In this document: positions 46,169-57,423 of the stretch, piece by piece | Layout of the letters: each line of letters starts with the position of its first letter | How positions within the stretch are numbered: position 1 is the stretch's first letter | Assembly (NCBI GenBank): GCA_034440615.1 | Contig: JAOTOM010002247.1 | Location: 31,951 to 95,950, forward strand | DNA length: 64,000 nucleotides | Reading direction: 5' to 3' | Source: Ashinkailepas kermadecensis | Taxonomy: Eukaryota > Arthropoda > Thecostraca > Neolepadidae | The notes under the pieces: model-generated | Told to the model about the DNA's origin: nothing | What the model saw: only the letters and a program-made list of their open reading frames with translations | Database searches by the model: none | Program-made: the position numbers and the translations under genes

Positions 46169-46200
46169 TAAGGTCAAGGTCACTTTGAGGTCACTTCATA
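46169..46200 (+). promoter_or_regulatory. Cluster of AGGTCA nuclear-receptor half-sites
   Basis: AAGGTCAAGGTCAC followed by GAGGTCAC places three AGGTCA half-sites in 30 bp. It lies about 280 bp upstream of the SWIM-type ORF start. AGGTCA is the core bound by nuclear receptors; regulatory use here is inference. Confidence 0.35.
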
Positions 46201-46448
46201 TTAGCATAAAATGCGAGTCACAACATTTTAACTTGCAATATTATACCGTCGATAGCTTTGTCATGTTAATAAAAAAGAAGCTTAATCCGAATTCTTGCTG
46301 GGGTGGCTTGATGAACCAGGGTCCTATTGACCGTTCAACCTGCCGCTAGATGTCAGTCCAAAAAATTAAAGATGGCGGCTCCGTTCCAGATAAACAATAC
46401 GCGTGCCGCATTGCGTGATACTGTCCGAGCTTGCTTCAGAGGAACACA

Positions 46449-46760
46449 ATGGATCCTACCGTACCGAAAGTATCAATTGTGCAAATATCAGAGTATATCG
46501 GCGATAAAAAGCGTCGTGCCATTGAGGGCGAAGCCGTACTAGATGCAGGACACATTTTTTATTCTGGTGCGATTGGGAAAGAACCAGGCAAGGTTACGGT
46601 GGAGGCACTCTGCATAAAATCCAGCCACCCACGCGAGAAGCCTCATGAGCTGCATGCCGTGGTGCAGTGTGGGAGATTCTGGGAGATTCTGGGAGATTCT
46701 GGGTTCAGTTCTCATGCAAGGCTGGACTCTCAGAAAGCTGCAAGCATTGCATTTCTCTGC
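46449..46760 (+). pseudogene. SWIM zinc-finger ORF broken by a 10-bp triplication
   Basis: From ATG 46449 the frame encodes a polypeptide with EYIGDKKRRAIEGE and AGHIFYSG, of a type common in uncharacterised invertebrate SWIM proteins. At 46671-46700 the decamer GGGAGATTCT is present three times in a row. After it the SWIM-like motif FSCKAGLSESCKHC, followed by ISLLLYLNR, lies in a different frame. The two extra decamers (20 bp) account for the shift. SWIM domains bind zinc and mediate DNA or protein contacts, and many copies are transposon-linked. Another ATG in a Kozak-like context (46372) is out of frame. No introns were identified. Confidence 0.6.
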
Positions 46761-46859
46761 TACTATACCTAAACAGGTGAGGAAAGTGAACGGTTGCGTG
46801 ATTGTTATGATTGACAGGACTGTGTACAGATGTAATATGGAAATGACAAATTAGCTTTA

Positions 46860-47725
46860 GCAAGGCAAAAAGACAGTAGGTTCTGACCTCTGATGACATC
46901 AGAATTTCCATCTATGCCTGGCATCATGCAAATGTGGAAGCCTTGCGGAATTATTGATGTTGGGAATATTTGATTCATCCACATTGCTTTCATGGATCTC
47001 TGATACACCCAGAGGGCTGATCTCTGTGGGCTGGGGAAGACATGTCCCTCCATGTTGTGAAAAGTGGCGATTTACCCCTTCAATTTCTTTCGTGTCCCTC
47101 CAAAGCCCCAGCTATTAAAATACCTATGCATGATCGCCGCAAAATTATGCTTAGCCATGTACGTGTATATAGTGAATATATACATACAAGAGAATCCCCA
47201 TAAATGGTACCAGCCGAACTTACTTGACATTCAACTTGCTTGACAAATCAACTTGCTTGACAGGCTATCTGTCGTCATAAAATCTCCGAATGGTAAATCG
47301 GCAGGCGTTAGAAATTTTTGATTCCCGACCATTGCTCAATAACATGAACCTTTCCCATCTTGTGTTTTCGCCCGGGTGAAGAATTGTGCTTTGCAAGGCA
47401 ACAAATTTGCATTATCGCTGGGCCTTATGTGTCTTAGGTTGCTTTCCCTTGCGCATATATCGATATACGCATTTTGACCGTCATTCTGGATGTCCTTGGG
47501 TATCTTCAAGGCCATGGAGTGGCGTCTTAGGCAGCCTTAAACGTAGGTCAAGTTGGCGTCGTATTCGTATTCGTATTCAGAGACGTATTTATATTCTCGT
47601 TCGGCGACAGTTGTATGTTTCTTCGAAATGTTTGCCACAAATGCTCCTGCCTGTACTGAACACGCTGGAAGTAACTACATAGGTCTCACATGACCACTTT
47701 AACGGTCAAGGTTCAATCCTATGCA
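46860..47725. other. No gene recognised
   Basis: Mixed DNA; short repeats of GTATTC near 47565-47600 only. No supported exon. Confidence 0.4.
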
Positions 47726-48800
47726 AAACGGTTTCTTCGGTCGCCTAGCATTTTTTTCCGTTTTCGCCCAAGCCTGTCTGGTATCAAGCGATAGCTGATG
47801 GTGAATCATCGAGTAACATTTCAAACCGGGACATGTCAAGGTCATGCCTCAAGGCACAGTCAGCTTTAGTTATTCGATGACCTCGCGTTCGGTTGCCATC
47901 GCTTCGATTTCCATGACAAGGCACCATTCGACGTGGCTTGTTGTGCGGAATCAAAAGTTGTGCAATCGAATTAATTTTGAATGTTAAAACTCAACTTGAT
48001 TTCTTCGGTCGCTTCGAATTTTGTCGTTTCCGCCTGAGCTTACCCGAATCTGGTATCAAGCGATACCCGTGGTGAACCCTCGAATAACATTTCAAACCGA
48101 AACATGTCAAGGTCAAACTTCAAGGTCAAAGGTTGGATTGAGTTATTTGATGGCCTCGCATTTCGTTGCTATGGCTTCAATTTGCAGAACATGGATGTCA
48201 TTCGACTTGGCTTGTTATGCGGTATCAGAAACTTCAGAATTATAAATAATTTCGACGGTCAATGGTCAACCTGATTTCTTCGGTTGCCTCGCATTTTTTT
48301 CGTTTTCGCCCAAGCATACCTAGATCCACCATCAAGCGATAACCCGTGGTGAATCCTCGAGTAACATTTCAAACCGGGACATGTCAAGGTCAGACCTCAA
48401 GGTCAAAGGTTACTTTAAGTGTTTTGAAGTCCCCACGTTTCGTCACTATGACATCAATTTGCATCAGGTGGGTTTCATTCCACGTGGCTTGTGGTGCGGA
48501 ATCAGAAAGCTACGGAATCGAACTAATTTCAAAGGTCAAAGGTGAAGCCCAGTTCTTCTGTCGCCCCACATTTTTTTATTCGCCCAACCCCACCTAAATC
48601 TGGTATCAAGCAATAGCCCATGGTGAGCCTGGAGTAACATTTGAAACCGGCAATGTCAATGGCAATCTTCAAGGTCAAAGGTTAGTTTGCACTTTTCGAA
48701 TTCTTCGCGATTCCTCGCTTTGGCTTCTTTTTTTATAAAATAAAGTTAGTGTCATTCTATGTGGCTTGCCGTATGGTATCAGAAAGTTGAAAAATCGAAT
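47726..48800 (+). repeat. Four-unit tandem repeat, 272-275 bp period
   Basis: The marker GTATCAAGCGATA recurs at 47781, 48053, about 48328 and 48603. Each unit also contains TTTCTTCGGTCGCC-like DNA, GAGTAACATTTCAAACCG, one or two TCAAGGTCA elements, and GTGGCTTGTTGTGCGG-like DNA. The copies are moderately diverged. No coding capacity. Confidence 0.9.
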
Positions 48801-49559
48801 TAATTTTGAAGGTTTCGAATATCCGGTGTGTGTACAATGCTTGGGTATGATATTACAATGGGAGCATGTCTCTTTGTTTGCAGCCATTGTGATCAGTCGC
48901 TCGGCAAGCATTTCCCTAAGTTCGGGCCCGACCAATCAAAATGTGATGAAAGAGGAGAGCCTTCGACGCACCTCGCGCGCCGAAAATGTTTGGTTTGCGT
49001 AGTGACTTTCTCCAAAAATTATCGTTTGATCTAGTGTATTTTTGTTTGTAGGAGAGGAAGGGGGAGCAATTTGTGTGCGCCTTTGATTGTGATAACAGAC
49101 ACTCACATCATATATGACTAGTAGCCAGGGGTGTTGTTTTATATACTTTTGTGGGAGCAAATGTCCCTTAATGTTGGCCTTGACCCCCCAATAATTTCAA
49201 CTTTTAGCATGGAACTACGTGGAGTTTGCCCCCTCCAAATCCATTTGGGTCTGCCCATTGCCGTCATGTATTTTGCCCCTTCCCCCACTAATTTTCAGAA
49301 CTCAACACCCGTGCTAGTAGCTCCCCGAAGAACTTCGTGATAACCTGCTCGGACGATATCTCATTGCTGACATTTAATTTACACTGTCAAATTGCTGTTC
49401 CGGACATTTCAGTATTCCAACCTTTTTTTTAAAGTCGTTCGTTTTTTTTCGTAGTGGTTCACCGGAAGTTGTCAAGTATGCAAGAGAAGCCACACGTAAA
49501 TTAGAACGACTTCTTGACCAGCCGGATTTCACAACCGCCAGAGAAAACAATGTTGTAAT
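48801..49559. other. No gene recognised
   Basis: Contains two CCCCC(A/C)(C)TAATTTTCAG-type phrases (about 49184 and 49278) of a decayed dispersed element. No exon. Confidence 0.4.
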
Positions 49560-49770
49560 CAGGACTAAATCTAGGAATTGTCATTGGGAGGGGTGGGGCA
49601 CTTGTCTGGAAGAGCGCCATTTCCTTGGAGGGGCACCACTGCGAAAGTCCCAGGAAGGTCCTCTGGCTGCAAACAAAATTGAAGGGGGCGGGGATGCACT
49701 CTGCCTTCCGGGAGGGGCGCCTTTCCTACCAAGGAGGCACTTTTTTCTTTCAAAGGTTCACCTTTAGCCG
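49560..49770 (+). mobile_element. hAT-like MITE fragment
   Basis: ATCTAGGAATTGTCATTGGG and GGGGCACTTGTCTGG parallel the left part of the MITE at 23249 (ATCTAGGAATTTC..GGCACTTGTCCGG). The ends are decayed. Confidence 0.5.
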
Positions 49771-51002
49771 AAAAAAATATAGGGCTGTTCGAAAAATTCA
49801 ATTTTCTATTACAAGAGGGTAATGTTTAACCTAATTGCCGGATTGCTCAATGGTGATTGTGGAATTGGGCCCAGCACATACGGCATAAAGTTAGGTGTAG
49901 GGGAAGTCGAGGTATGTTGAGCCTATGTTCACTTAGGAGGGCCTGGAGCGCATGGGGTGAGACAGATTGATTACTTGTTTACATATTCCGAAATGGTGAT
50001 CTTTTGGGCACAAATAATTCGCATCATAATTTTTTCGAGCAAGTTTAAATCATTGATATTTTGAGTTGTTCTGACGAATCGCCCCTGTCTCAACTTACCC
50101 CAGGCGTGTGGTAAGTTGATCCTGTTGGTGGGGAATGTTGATCAGAAGCCTTATTTATGTAAATAAATGCTGTGACAACCACTTGTGATTGTTACTTTTA
50201 GTGCTGCGGGCTTTTTGTGATAATCTCTTTGTCACCTGACGTGTTCTGGTGGCAAAGCAAAGAAGCGAGAAGAAAAGCAACATTTTACAGCACGTGCCCA
50301 GCACAGATCGATATCAATTTGAAATATAAGCCTATTATAAGCCATTAATCACCAAGAATCACCGTCTGACTGGTTTCGTCTGTCAAAGAGGGGAGAAAAG
50401 GCAAGCACTGGAGCGCGTCCGGAATGGCGCGGTCGCTACCACTCCCAAATCCCCTCCCTCGGCAGCAGAGTAAACAGGGGAACACCGTTGTGCGGCGGCA
50501 CGGTGCTATGTGTGCGCAGCTTCGGCTAGACCGCAGGTCTCCGCCCGTCCCATGTACCCTATCAGCCGTATTTAGAGGACAGTGTGCGAAGATGTTTGGA
50601 ATGTTCTGTTGTAGACAGTATAGGTGGCATGTCATAGTCCTGGAATATGTTTTGCACTGGTCATGAAAGACTAATTTAGTTCGCTCCGTTCGAATCATGC
50701 TACCTGTATGCTATTTTTAAAAGAATGTCTTTCTGTGAAAACACTACTGTGGGCACCAATCAAATATCGCCTCATTATCGCTGCGCAGTGGTGGAGCTTT
50801 GTATACTGGGTGTTCCCGGACCCCAGGAAAGCGTCCTTCCCCCATCCAATATTTTAGCCCTTAACATGGAACGGTATGGAGAGGGCCCCTCAAACCATCA
50901 TGAGTCCCCCAATTACCCCCATGCATCCCACGACACCACAAATCGTGTTGTGAAGTTACACCCTGTGCGTGCGATATCATTGTCAAATGTATTTACATTC
51001 CA
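49771..51002. other. No gene recognised
   Basis: A GC-richer patch at 50385-50560 with CCGCCCGTCCC lacks a recognisable exon. The remainder is AT-rich. Confidence 0.35.
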
Positions 51003-52195
51003 AGGGCGGATCCAGGAATTATGAGGAGTCGTCATGGCCTTGTGGGGCGCCATGACGCCTGACTGAAAAATTCCAGTGAAAATATTTTTTAGGCCGATGG
51101 CTCCCTTCAGAGTTGAAAGCGGTTGATTTTCTTTCGGGACCTGTTCTGATTTTCTTCGGTGCTCGGAACGATTCGATGTCTCCGTGTGCTACTTTGTGGG
51201 TGTTCTATTTTTTCAAACCCCAGCGCGATATTTTTGGCCTCGGTACGGTTCCTCCTAGTACCGGGGCCTCCGGTGCGATTTTCTTTCAGTGCCCCGACGC
51301 ATTTCTTTGCCGGGCACGACGGTTTTTAGGGTCTTTGACCCGTTTTTTGCGCCCGCATTAATATTCCGGGTAAGAATGTATTTTTTTTTGTGTGGGGGGG
51401 GGGGGCAGCTGCGGCTTTTGTGTCGCCGGCGCGACGTTTTGGCCTCCAGTGTGATTTTGAAGGGCTACAGCGCGACTTTTTCTGGGTCCCGGCGTACTTT
51501 TTTGGGCCCCGGAGTCAGTTGTTGGGATCCCTAGCGCGAGTTTTGGCGGCCTCGACACGTTTTTAGGGGCCCAACACGTTTTGGTGGCGTTTGGCGGGAT
51601 TGTTGAGGCACCAGAGTGATTGTTCATGTAAGGATTGTTTTTTAGTTACCCCGGCTTCGTTTTTGTTTGGACCCCGGCGTCACTTGTCGAGTCCATAGCG
51701 TGATTTGCATGGGCCCGGGCGCGACTTTTGGGGATCTCCAGGCTCAGCGTGAATTTCAAGGGCCCGTTTCGACCTCCTGGCCCCCATCGTCATTTTTATT
51801 GACCCGGGCAAGACTATTTTAGGTCCCCAGCGTGATTTTCAGGGGCCCAGACGCGCACTTTTGAGACCAAGCGTGATTTTCAGGTGGCCCGGTCAGATTT
51901 TTTGATGGCCAAGTGTTAATTTCGGAGGCCCCGGCGATACTTTTTGGGTTCCCAGCGCGATTTTCAGGGGCCCCGACCCGACCCTTTGGGGCACACAGCG
52001 TGATTTTCAGGGGTCCTGGCTCGGCTTTTTGGGGACCCAGCAGTATTTCCTGGGTCCCTGTTCCACTATTTGAAGCCCGAACGTCATTTGTAGGTGCTGC
52101 GGAAGGATTTTTGGAGGAGGGGGGAGGGGAGGGCACTGTGATTTTCAGAGCTTCGGTGCGATTTTGGGGCCCCGGTAACATTTCGACGGCATTAC
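51003..52195 (+). repeat. Family B copy 2 with hAT-like left end
   Basis: Begins CAAGGGCGGATCCAGGAA (51003). From 51085 it is collinear with copy 1 (TTTTTTAGGCCGATGGC, GGGACCTGTTCTG, GGGTCTTTGACCCG, ATATTCCGGGTAAGAA, GGCCTCGACACGTTTTTAGG) to about 51720. It then continues as a clear alternating dimer, AGCGTGATTTTCAGGGG followed by GACTTTTTGGGG-type units, to about 52190. No CACTG right end was found. The copy shows that family B can occur attached to a hAT-like terminus. Confidence 0.82.
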
Positions 52196-52230
52196 GATAG
52201 CTTTAAATTCCAGCAGCGCGGAGCGAGCAG

Positions 52231-52290
52231 CTAGTTAGTTAGTTATTGGAGTTTAGGGGCGCATCGACTGCGTCGGTCATGCAGCGCCCT
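52231..52290 (-). mobile_element. Truncated SINE copy
   Basis: Minus-strand reading: GGGCGCTGCATGACCGACGC, AGTCGATGCGCCCC, TAAACTCCAATAACTAACTAACTAG. It is the cleanest copy of the SINE 3' end with a CTAA tail. A TSD was not identified. Confidence 0.75.
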
Positions 52291-52599
52291 ACACCACCAG
52301 AGGTAACAAAAAAGCCAAATGGTGGTCGCCGACGGACCTATGGAGACCAATCTGGTCGCCGGAGAAAATGTGCATTTTTACGGACGCGGACACGTTTTCG
52401 ACGGCTCAACAGTGGCGAACAAGTATCATAACTAGAACCTTTCTGTCTGGTCGCCAGCCAAACTTGACCGACCGCAACGAGCGCCATGTGGAACCCACCA
52501 TTTGCCTCGCAGGCCAGCATTTTACCGCGTCGCTGCATGGACATAATGTAATTGGCAAAAAAAGTTCACAACAAATTCACCGGGCATCTGACTCACCAG

Positions 52600-53005
52600 A
52601 CAACAAATATGTCAGGCAGCAGACCCGCCAGGTTACACGACGTCAGGCAGCAGACCCGCTAGGTAGCACATGCCAGGCAGCAGGCCCGCCAGGTAGCACG
52701 ACATGTCATGCACAGACCCGCCAGGTTACACGACATGTCATGCACATACCCGCCAGGTAACAAGACATGTCGGGTAGCAAGACATGTCAGGCAGCAGACT
52801 CGCTAGTTAACACGGCATGTCCGGCAGACCCGCTATATAACAAGGTATGTCAGGCAGCAGACCCGCTTGGCAACACGACATGCCAGGCAGCAGACATGCC
52901 AGGTCACAAGACATTTCAGGCAGTAGACCCGCTAGGTAGCACATGCCAGGCAGCAGACCCGCTTGGTAACACATGTTAGGCAGCAGGCCCGTCAGGCAGT
53001 AACAT
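52600..53005 (+). repeat. Roughly 30-bp minisatellite (CAGGCAGCAGACCCGC)
   Basis: About a dozen units with CAGGCAGCAGACCCGC(T/C)(A)GGTA followed by ACACGACATGT of variable length. It ends 15 bp beyond the stop codon of the convergently placed 274-codon ORF, so it would lie at the 3' side or in the 3' UTR of that gene. Confidence 0.9.
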
Positions 53006-53019
53006 GAAGTGCGATATGT

Positions 53020-53844
53020 TTAATCACAGTACAGGTAGTCCTGGGGCTTTTTTGTTCCCTTGTGCCTGGCGATGACTGCTCCCTCAAGTGTTGACTTGAG
53101 GCTCACAGTGCGCCTACTGAAGTTAAACCGGTGTTTGGCTTGCACCTTTCGGATCAGCCAATCGGCGTGGCACATGTCGGGACTATTCCATCGGATGCTC
53201 AGCTCTTTGGCTGCGTTTTGGTGGTTTAGCTGCCGATGAATGCCAAAGACGGCCTTGACTGAGCTGTCCATGCTCTCCACTACGCTCTCGGGCGGGCTCA
53301 TCAGCCAGAGTCTGATCACTACATTGAGGTAGGGTTGGAGAGCGACATTGCTTTGAGCACGCTGCCAGAGAAGCTTGAGGAGCCTCTGGCTTGAGTCTGC
53401 GCAGCTCCGACTCATCGTGACGTACGTCTCCTTCACGGCAGCTGGTGGGACAATGTCCGGGATGAGCCGGCCACCTCTGAGGCGGTCAATGGCACATGCT
53501 ACGTCCCCAACGATACTAGAAGTTGGAGACCGTTGGAGGCTTGCCAAGTTGGCCACCAACTCGATGTCTGCCATGGACTGCAAGAGCTTGCCATCGTGAC
53601 AGCCCTTACTGTCGCCCTTGGCATCGACACCGGCCTCGCGCCGCTCACAGTGCCGACACAAGATTTGCAGACAATCTGATATTTCGGCCACCTGCTTCGC
53701 CATCAAATTTTCACTAAATGCCGCCATGTTTGGCCAGCAGATTGCTATCTCCAGGTTTCCCTCTTCTAAAGCGGCATGGATACCTGCAGTATTCAGCGGC
53801 GCACTTCCTGCCCTGATGCTGTCGCATGGCAACACAGACGCCAT
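53020..53844 (-). CDS. Intact 274-codon ORF, uncharacterised transposon-like family
   Basis: A true ATG (53844) to TAA (53022-53020) frame with no internal stop, notable in a region otherwise full of decayed elements. Features: an acidic/aliphatic N-terminal part, a Cys/His pair cluster (CLQILCRHCERRE, about residues 59-71), and a C-terminal segment ESVVESMDSSVKAVFG..LNHQNAAKELSIRWN..ARHKGTKK that reads like the C-terminal region of multicopy transposon-derived proteins in arthropods. No catalytic triad could be assigned. It is probably one member of a repeated family, possibly a partial transposase or domesticated derivative. Function unknown; single-exon structure is assumed. Confidence 0.55.
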   Translation of the reverse strand: MASVLPCDSIRAGSAPLNTAGIHAALEEGNLEIAICWPNMAAFSENLMAKQVAEISDCLQILCRHCERREAGVDAKGDSKGCHDGKLLQSMADIELVANLASLQRSPTSSIVGDVACAIDRLRGGRLIPDIVPPAAVKETYVTMSRSCADSSQRLLKLLWQRAQSNVALQPYLNVVIRLWLMSPPESVVESMDSSVKAVFGIHRQLNHQNAAKELSIRWNSPDMCHADWLIRKVQAKHRFNFSRRTVSLKSTLEGAVIARHKGTKKPQDYLYCD

Positions 53845-54294
53845 CGCACGAAGCGCAAATTATCTTTTGTCAGAGCATAACTATTTTAGGAAATATAATT
53901 TGCGAATGCAAAATCATTCCAGCGGACATAATTGTCCAGCTCTTGACATTCTGAAGCTGTTTAGGTAATTTTGGTCGCCAAAACTGCTGATAGTTATAAC
54001 CATTTGGGCGCCGACCCCATCTACCATATCGGAGGGTTTTTTTTACCTCTGCACACCACCACACACCAGCTAGGAATGAGGGACTGCGGGAGGAACATGC
54101 TGATATTTGCGCCGCCCTGGAAACATGCGGGATATTGAAGCCGCCACATTACTCTGAAATTCGTACTGCTGATTGGCCCATGAGTTCACCTTCCACCGAT
54201 TTCCGTCTCGAAGCACCTGTATGGCGCGAGTATTGGAGTGCGGTGGAGAGGTGGAGTAAACCGATAAGGGCGATAATGGCATGCAGCCGTCAGC
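53845..54294. other. Upstream flank of the 274-codon ORF
   Basis: Would hold the 5' UTR and promoter for the minus-strand ORF. No TATA box or other element could be assigned. Confidence 0.3.
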
Positions 54295-54690
54295 TGATAT
54301 TATAGGTTTTAAGCATTATAGGCTCTGAGCATTATAGATTCCGTGGCTTTGAGCATTAGTGGTTTTGAAGCATTAGATGCTTCGAGAGTTATGCTTTCTG
54401 AATATTAGTTGAAACGAAGCATTATAGGTTTTGAGCATTATATGTTTTGAAAGTTCCAACAGGACGTAGTATTAGAGCCTTTAAAGCATTATAGGATTTA
54501 GATATTATATATTCTGAACAACTATATGTTCCAAGCATTATACGGTTTGATACATTATAGGTTTTGAGTATTATAGGTATTGAAAATTCCCCCAAGACTA
54601 CAACTTAGAGGCTCTGAAGCATTATGCGTTTTGAGTATTATAGGTTCTGAAGCATTATCGGTTTTGGGCATTATAGGTTCTGATATAGAC
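54295..54690 (+). repeat. About 18-bp AT-rich minisatellite (GCATTATAGGTTTTGA)
   Basis: Around 20 degenerate units of AGCATTATAGGTT(T/C)TGA. A higher-order repeat of about 135 bp is visible: TTGAAAGTTCCAACAGGAC near 54447 and TTGAAAATTCCCCCAAGAC near 54578 start similar blocks. Confidence 0.88.
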
Positions 54691-55850
54691 CCTTAAAAGG
54701 AGCTTGATAGTGCATACAAATTATGATGGTGGATACCAGTGTTGTGTGACCACTAGAAGGTCAATCAAAATATTGCTGTTGCATAACATTGCTTCTTTTG
54801 GTTGGTGTTGTGCTAGCAATACCAAAAGTACATGAGCTTCCAGCCCCGTCATCATGGGTTAGGTTATGGATGTAATGTTTCAACTTCATAACAGGTGTTC
54901 TCCTGTAGAGCAGCTCCAGCATTGGGCTGGCTGATCAAAACCTACCTTCCAGACAGACTACAAATCATGGCAGACAGTTCCTGAAAACATCCCAGACTGA
55001 GTTGGGTGCCCCACCCAGTTATATTGATTTTTCTTCAATTATACCATATCAAATTGAATGATTTTGCACTCCCTTGCTCTTGTGCTGCACATTTTGTATA
55101 GATAGTTCCTAATTACAACACTGTTGTCATTAAAAAAACACATGCAGCCAAGTTTCATGTGCATGCACTGGTGGTGTGTTGTGCAAATCATATTGATATT
55201 TACCTTGCGTTTTGAACTGAATTTAAGCCTGATGTGGATTTGCACTGCTAAATTTCCACTGGAAACTTAGGCAGAAAAGTATGGGAATCTGGATGAGATA
55301 TCAGTGATGCAGCGTCCAGGGACTTGTACAAATTTGAGTGTAATGAAGCATCAGTCAGCAGTGTGCAAATATAGTGGTGCTGGTACCCATCATCAAGGCA
55401 TCTGTCATGCTTTTCAGTCGGGCGGACACCCAAACATCAGAGACATTTTAGAACACTGACATACATAGGCCTTGACAATGCATTAGGAGGCAGATCTACC
55501 AATTTATATTATCAAGAACCCTCACACCCTCAAACTTCGAAGACCTGAAAAAGTATTTGCGTAACCTAAGTGCTAGTATGTCATGCCACTTCCATGTATG
55601 TCACTCTAGCTTGTTTGCATTCTTGTTTCCAAATTGTTTTTGGTAGCGCGCCAGATTTGTCACACTTTTATCTGCCCCACAGTAGTTCAACGTGTCTGCC
55701 GATAGGTGGCAACTCCTTCGCCTTGAACGGTCAATTGCTAAGCAGGGCTTGTTGCGTGAACCCTGGCCCCACCACCCGATCCATTAATTCCAGTTCAACC
55801 GCAGAATTTTGACAAAAAGTTTAACGTGCCGTTAATGCACCGACACGGCC
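54691..55850. other. No gene recognised
   Basis: AT-rich DNA without supported exon, RNA gene or repeat. Confidence 0.4.
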
Positions 55851-56006
55851 ACCCCGGTAGCTCGTCCCCGGCCTTATCGGGCCAGCTGCCAACTGACCCA
55901 CCCAGCCGGGGGCTAAACGCGAGCGCGTGAAGCGACTCGATCCGTGTTGCCAGGATAGGGGAGACCAGTGCAGGCCAGCGCTCCAACCAACTGAGATACA
56001 GGGCGG
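55850..56006 (-). mobile_element. tRNA-derived SINE head (Ala-like)
   Basis: From 56006 on the minus strand: GCCCTGTATCTCAGTTGGTTGG (acceptor/D-arm, box A-like), CCTGCAC as an anticodon-loop-like heptamer (TGC), and GGATCGAGTCGC as a decayed box B. A GC-rich body runs to about 55850. The cloverleaf is degenerate, so this is a SINE and not a tRNA gene. Confidence 0.6.
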
Positions 56007-56309
56007 CAAATGTTCTATATGTTCTAATGTTGGAATCATCTTGGAATGTTCTAACATTCCAAGATAGGAAACACCAGCATTGTCCCCTATCGACAAAACA
56101 TGACCACATTCTCAGGTGCAGGCTTTCGAAAACCAAATCAATGCTTAGCGACATGACGTATCAAGTACCTGAAAATTTCAGGGCTGGTATATAAAAATGT
56201 ATATAATCTCAGCTATACAAGACTTCAGCGTCATCACGCCGTTCACCTTTGGACTCGATTCTAAAAACAGAGGGAGGGAGAGGGGTTGGCTCGACTCCCC
56301 GTGTCATCC

Positions 56310-56425
56310 AGGGGTAAAGCCCTCACAGCATCCACACTCATACAGGGGCGGGGATTCAAATTTTCCGTGAAGGTCAAAACAACACGGCGATAATGCTAAA
56401 CCAATGCGCTGTTTGTTTCTCATAC
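56310..56425 (-). mobile_element. Decayed tRNA-related SINE
   Basis: Minus-strand reading: GCGCATTGGTTTAGCATTATCG (box A-like) and TTTGAATCCCCGCC (box B-like) 50-60 nt apart. Weaker than the other SINE heads. Confidence 0.4.
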
Positions 56426-56594
56426 ACGACATTCTTTCGTTCTTATTTGCATGTGATACGGTAGTATTATTGTATCTTGTATGCGACCGTCTATTTAATT
56501 TCGTGCCATCTGATATCGGGGTTAATATCATGTATTTCAATGTATTTCATTGATATAATGATACATTTACTTCGTTGATATAATGTATTTCAGA

Positions 56595-56909
56595 CTGCAC
56601 CAAAAAAACGTAGTATACAAAATGTTATGCAAGCTGTGTCGGACTACATACATAGTGGAAACAAAACGCCCAGTCTGACTCAGATTTAACGAACACATTC
56701 AAGACATGTTAAATAAAACAGCCGACACCACTTTTGGAGACCACTTCAGAAACGCCCACGCACAGGATCACCTTACCTCTATTTCTTTGGACCTTCGGAT
56801 ACTATTCAAAGCGAAAGACCATTTGGATCGGAAGATCGCTGAGTCATTACTCATTATGGAACATAAACCTGACCTAAACTCGAACACAACCTCTTGGCTG
56901 ATATTATGA
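56595..56909 (+). pseudogene. Penelope-like element GIY-YIG endonuclease remnant
   Basis: The frame reads CRTTYIVETKRPV, then a stop, then LRFNEHIQDMLNKTADTTFG and later LDLRILFKAKDHLDRKIAE..IMEHKPDLN. The spacing and motifs fit the C-terminal GIY-YIG nuclease of Penelope-like retroelements. The YIG Gly is Val here, and an in-frame TGA occurs at 56676-56678. The terminal part resembles the end of such ORFs (stop near 56907). The reverse transcriptase part is absent upstream. Confidence 0.7.
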
Positions 56910-57423
56910 TACAATTAGTCGATAGGCATGTATCCACAGTGTGTGTATAACGTGCATGTCATGTATGTCATGTTCCATGAACGAGATGTGCGTATGCAGA
57001 TTGTGATGAACAGTAGCTTCCGGTTTGTTTTTTCTCCTTCGTCTTGGTGCAGCAATGCAGGGTGTACATTTATACCAAGGAAAAGCAGATAGATGCGATA
57101 GGCATGGAAGGAGGCCCCCCCCCTCCACCCCAAAACAAATGACTAGGTTACTTTAGTTAACTTTAGTGCTTTCGATAAATATGTTTACAGTAGGCACCGC
57201 CGTGTGTGACCAATGCAAGCAAATGTGCACAAATATATGTCTTGTACGTAGCATCATTGAAGGCGTCTCCGGAATAAAAAAGCCTATGCTTAGCAAGGTA
57301 CGACATGACATCGATAATAAAGTATGGCAGTGAGAATTCGACCGGTTTGACGAAGGGTTGTACCCGAATATACATCAAGAGCAAAGTAACTTTCGACTGT
57401 ATTTTCTAATCATCGAGGGAAGG

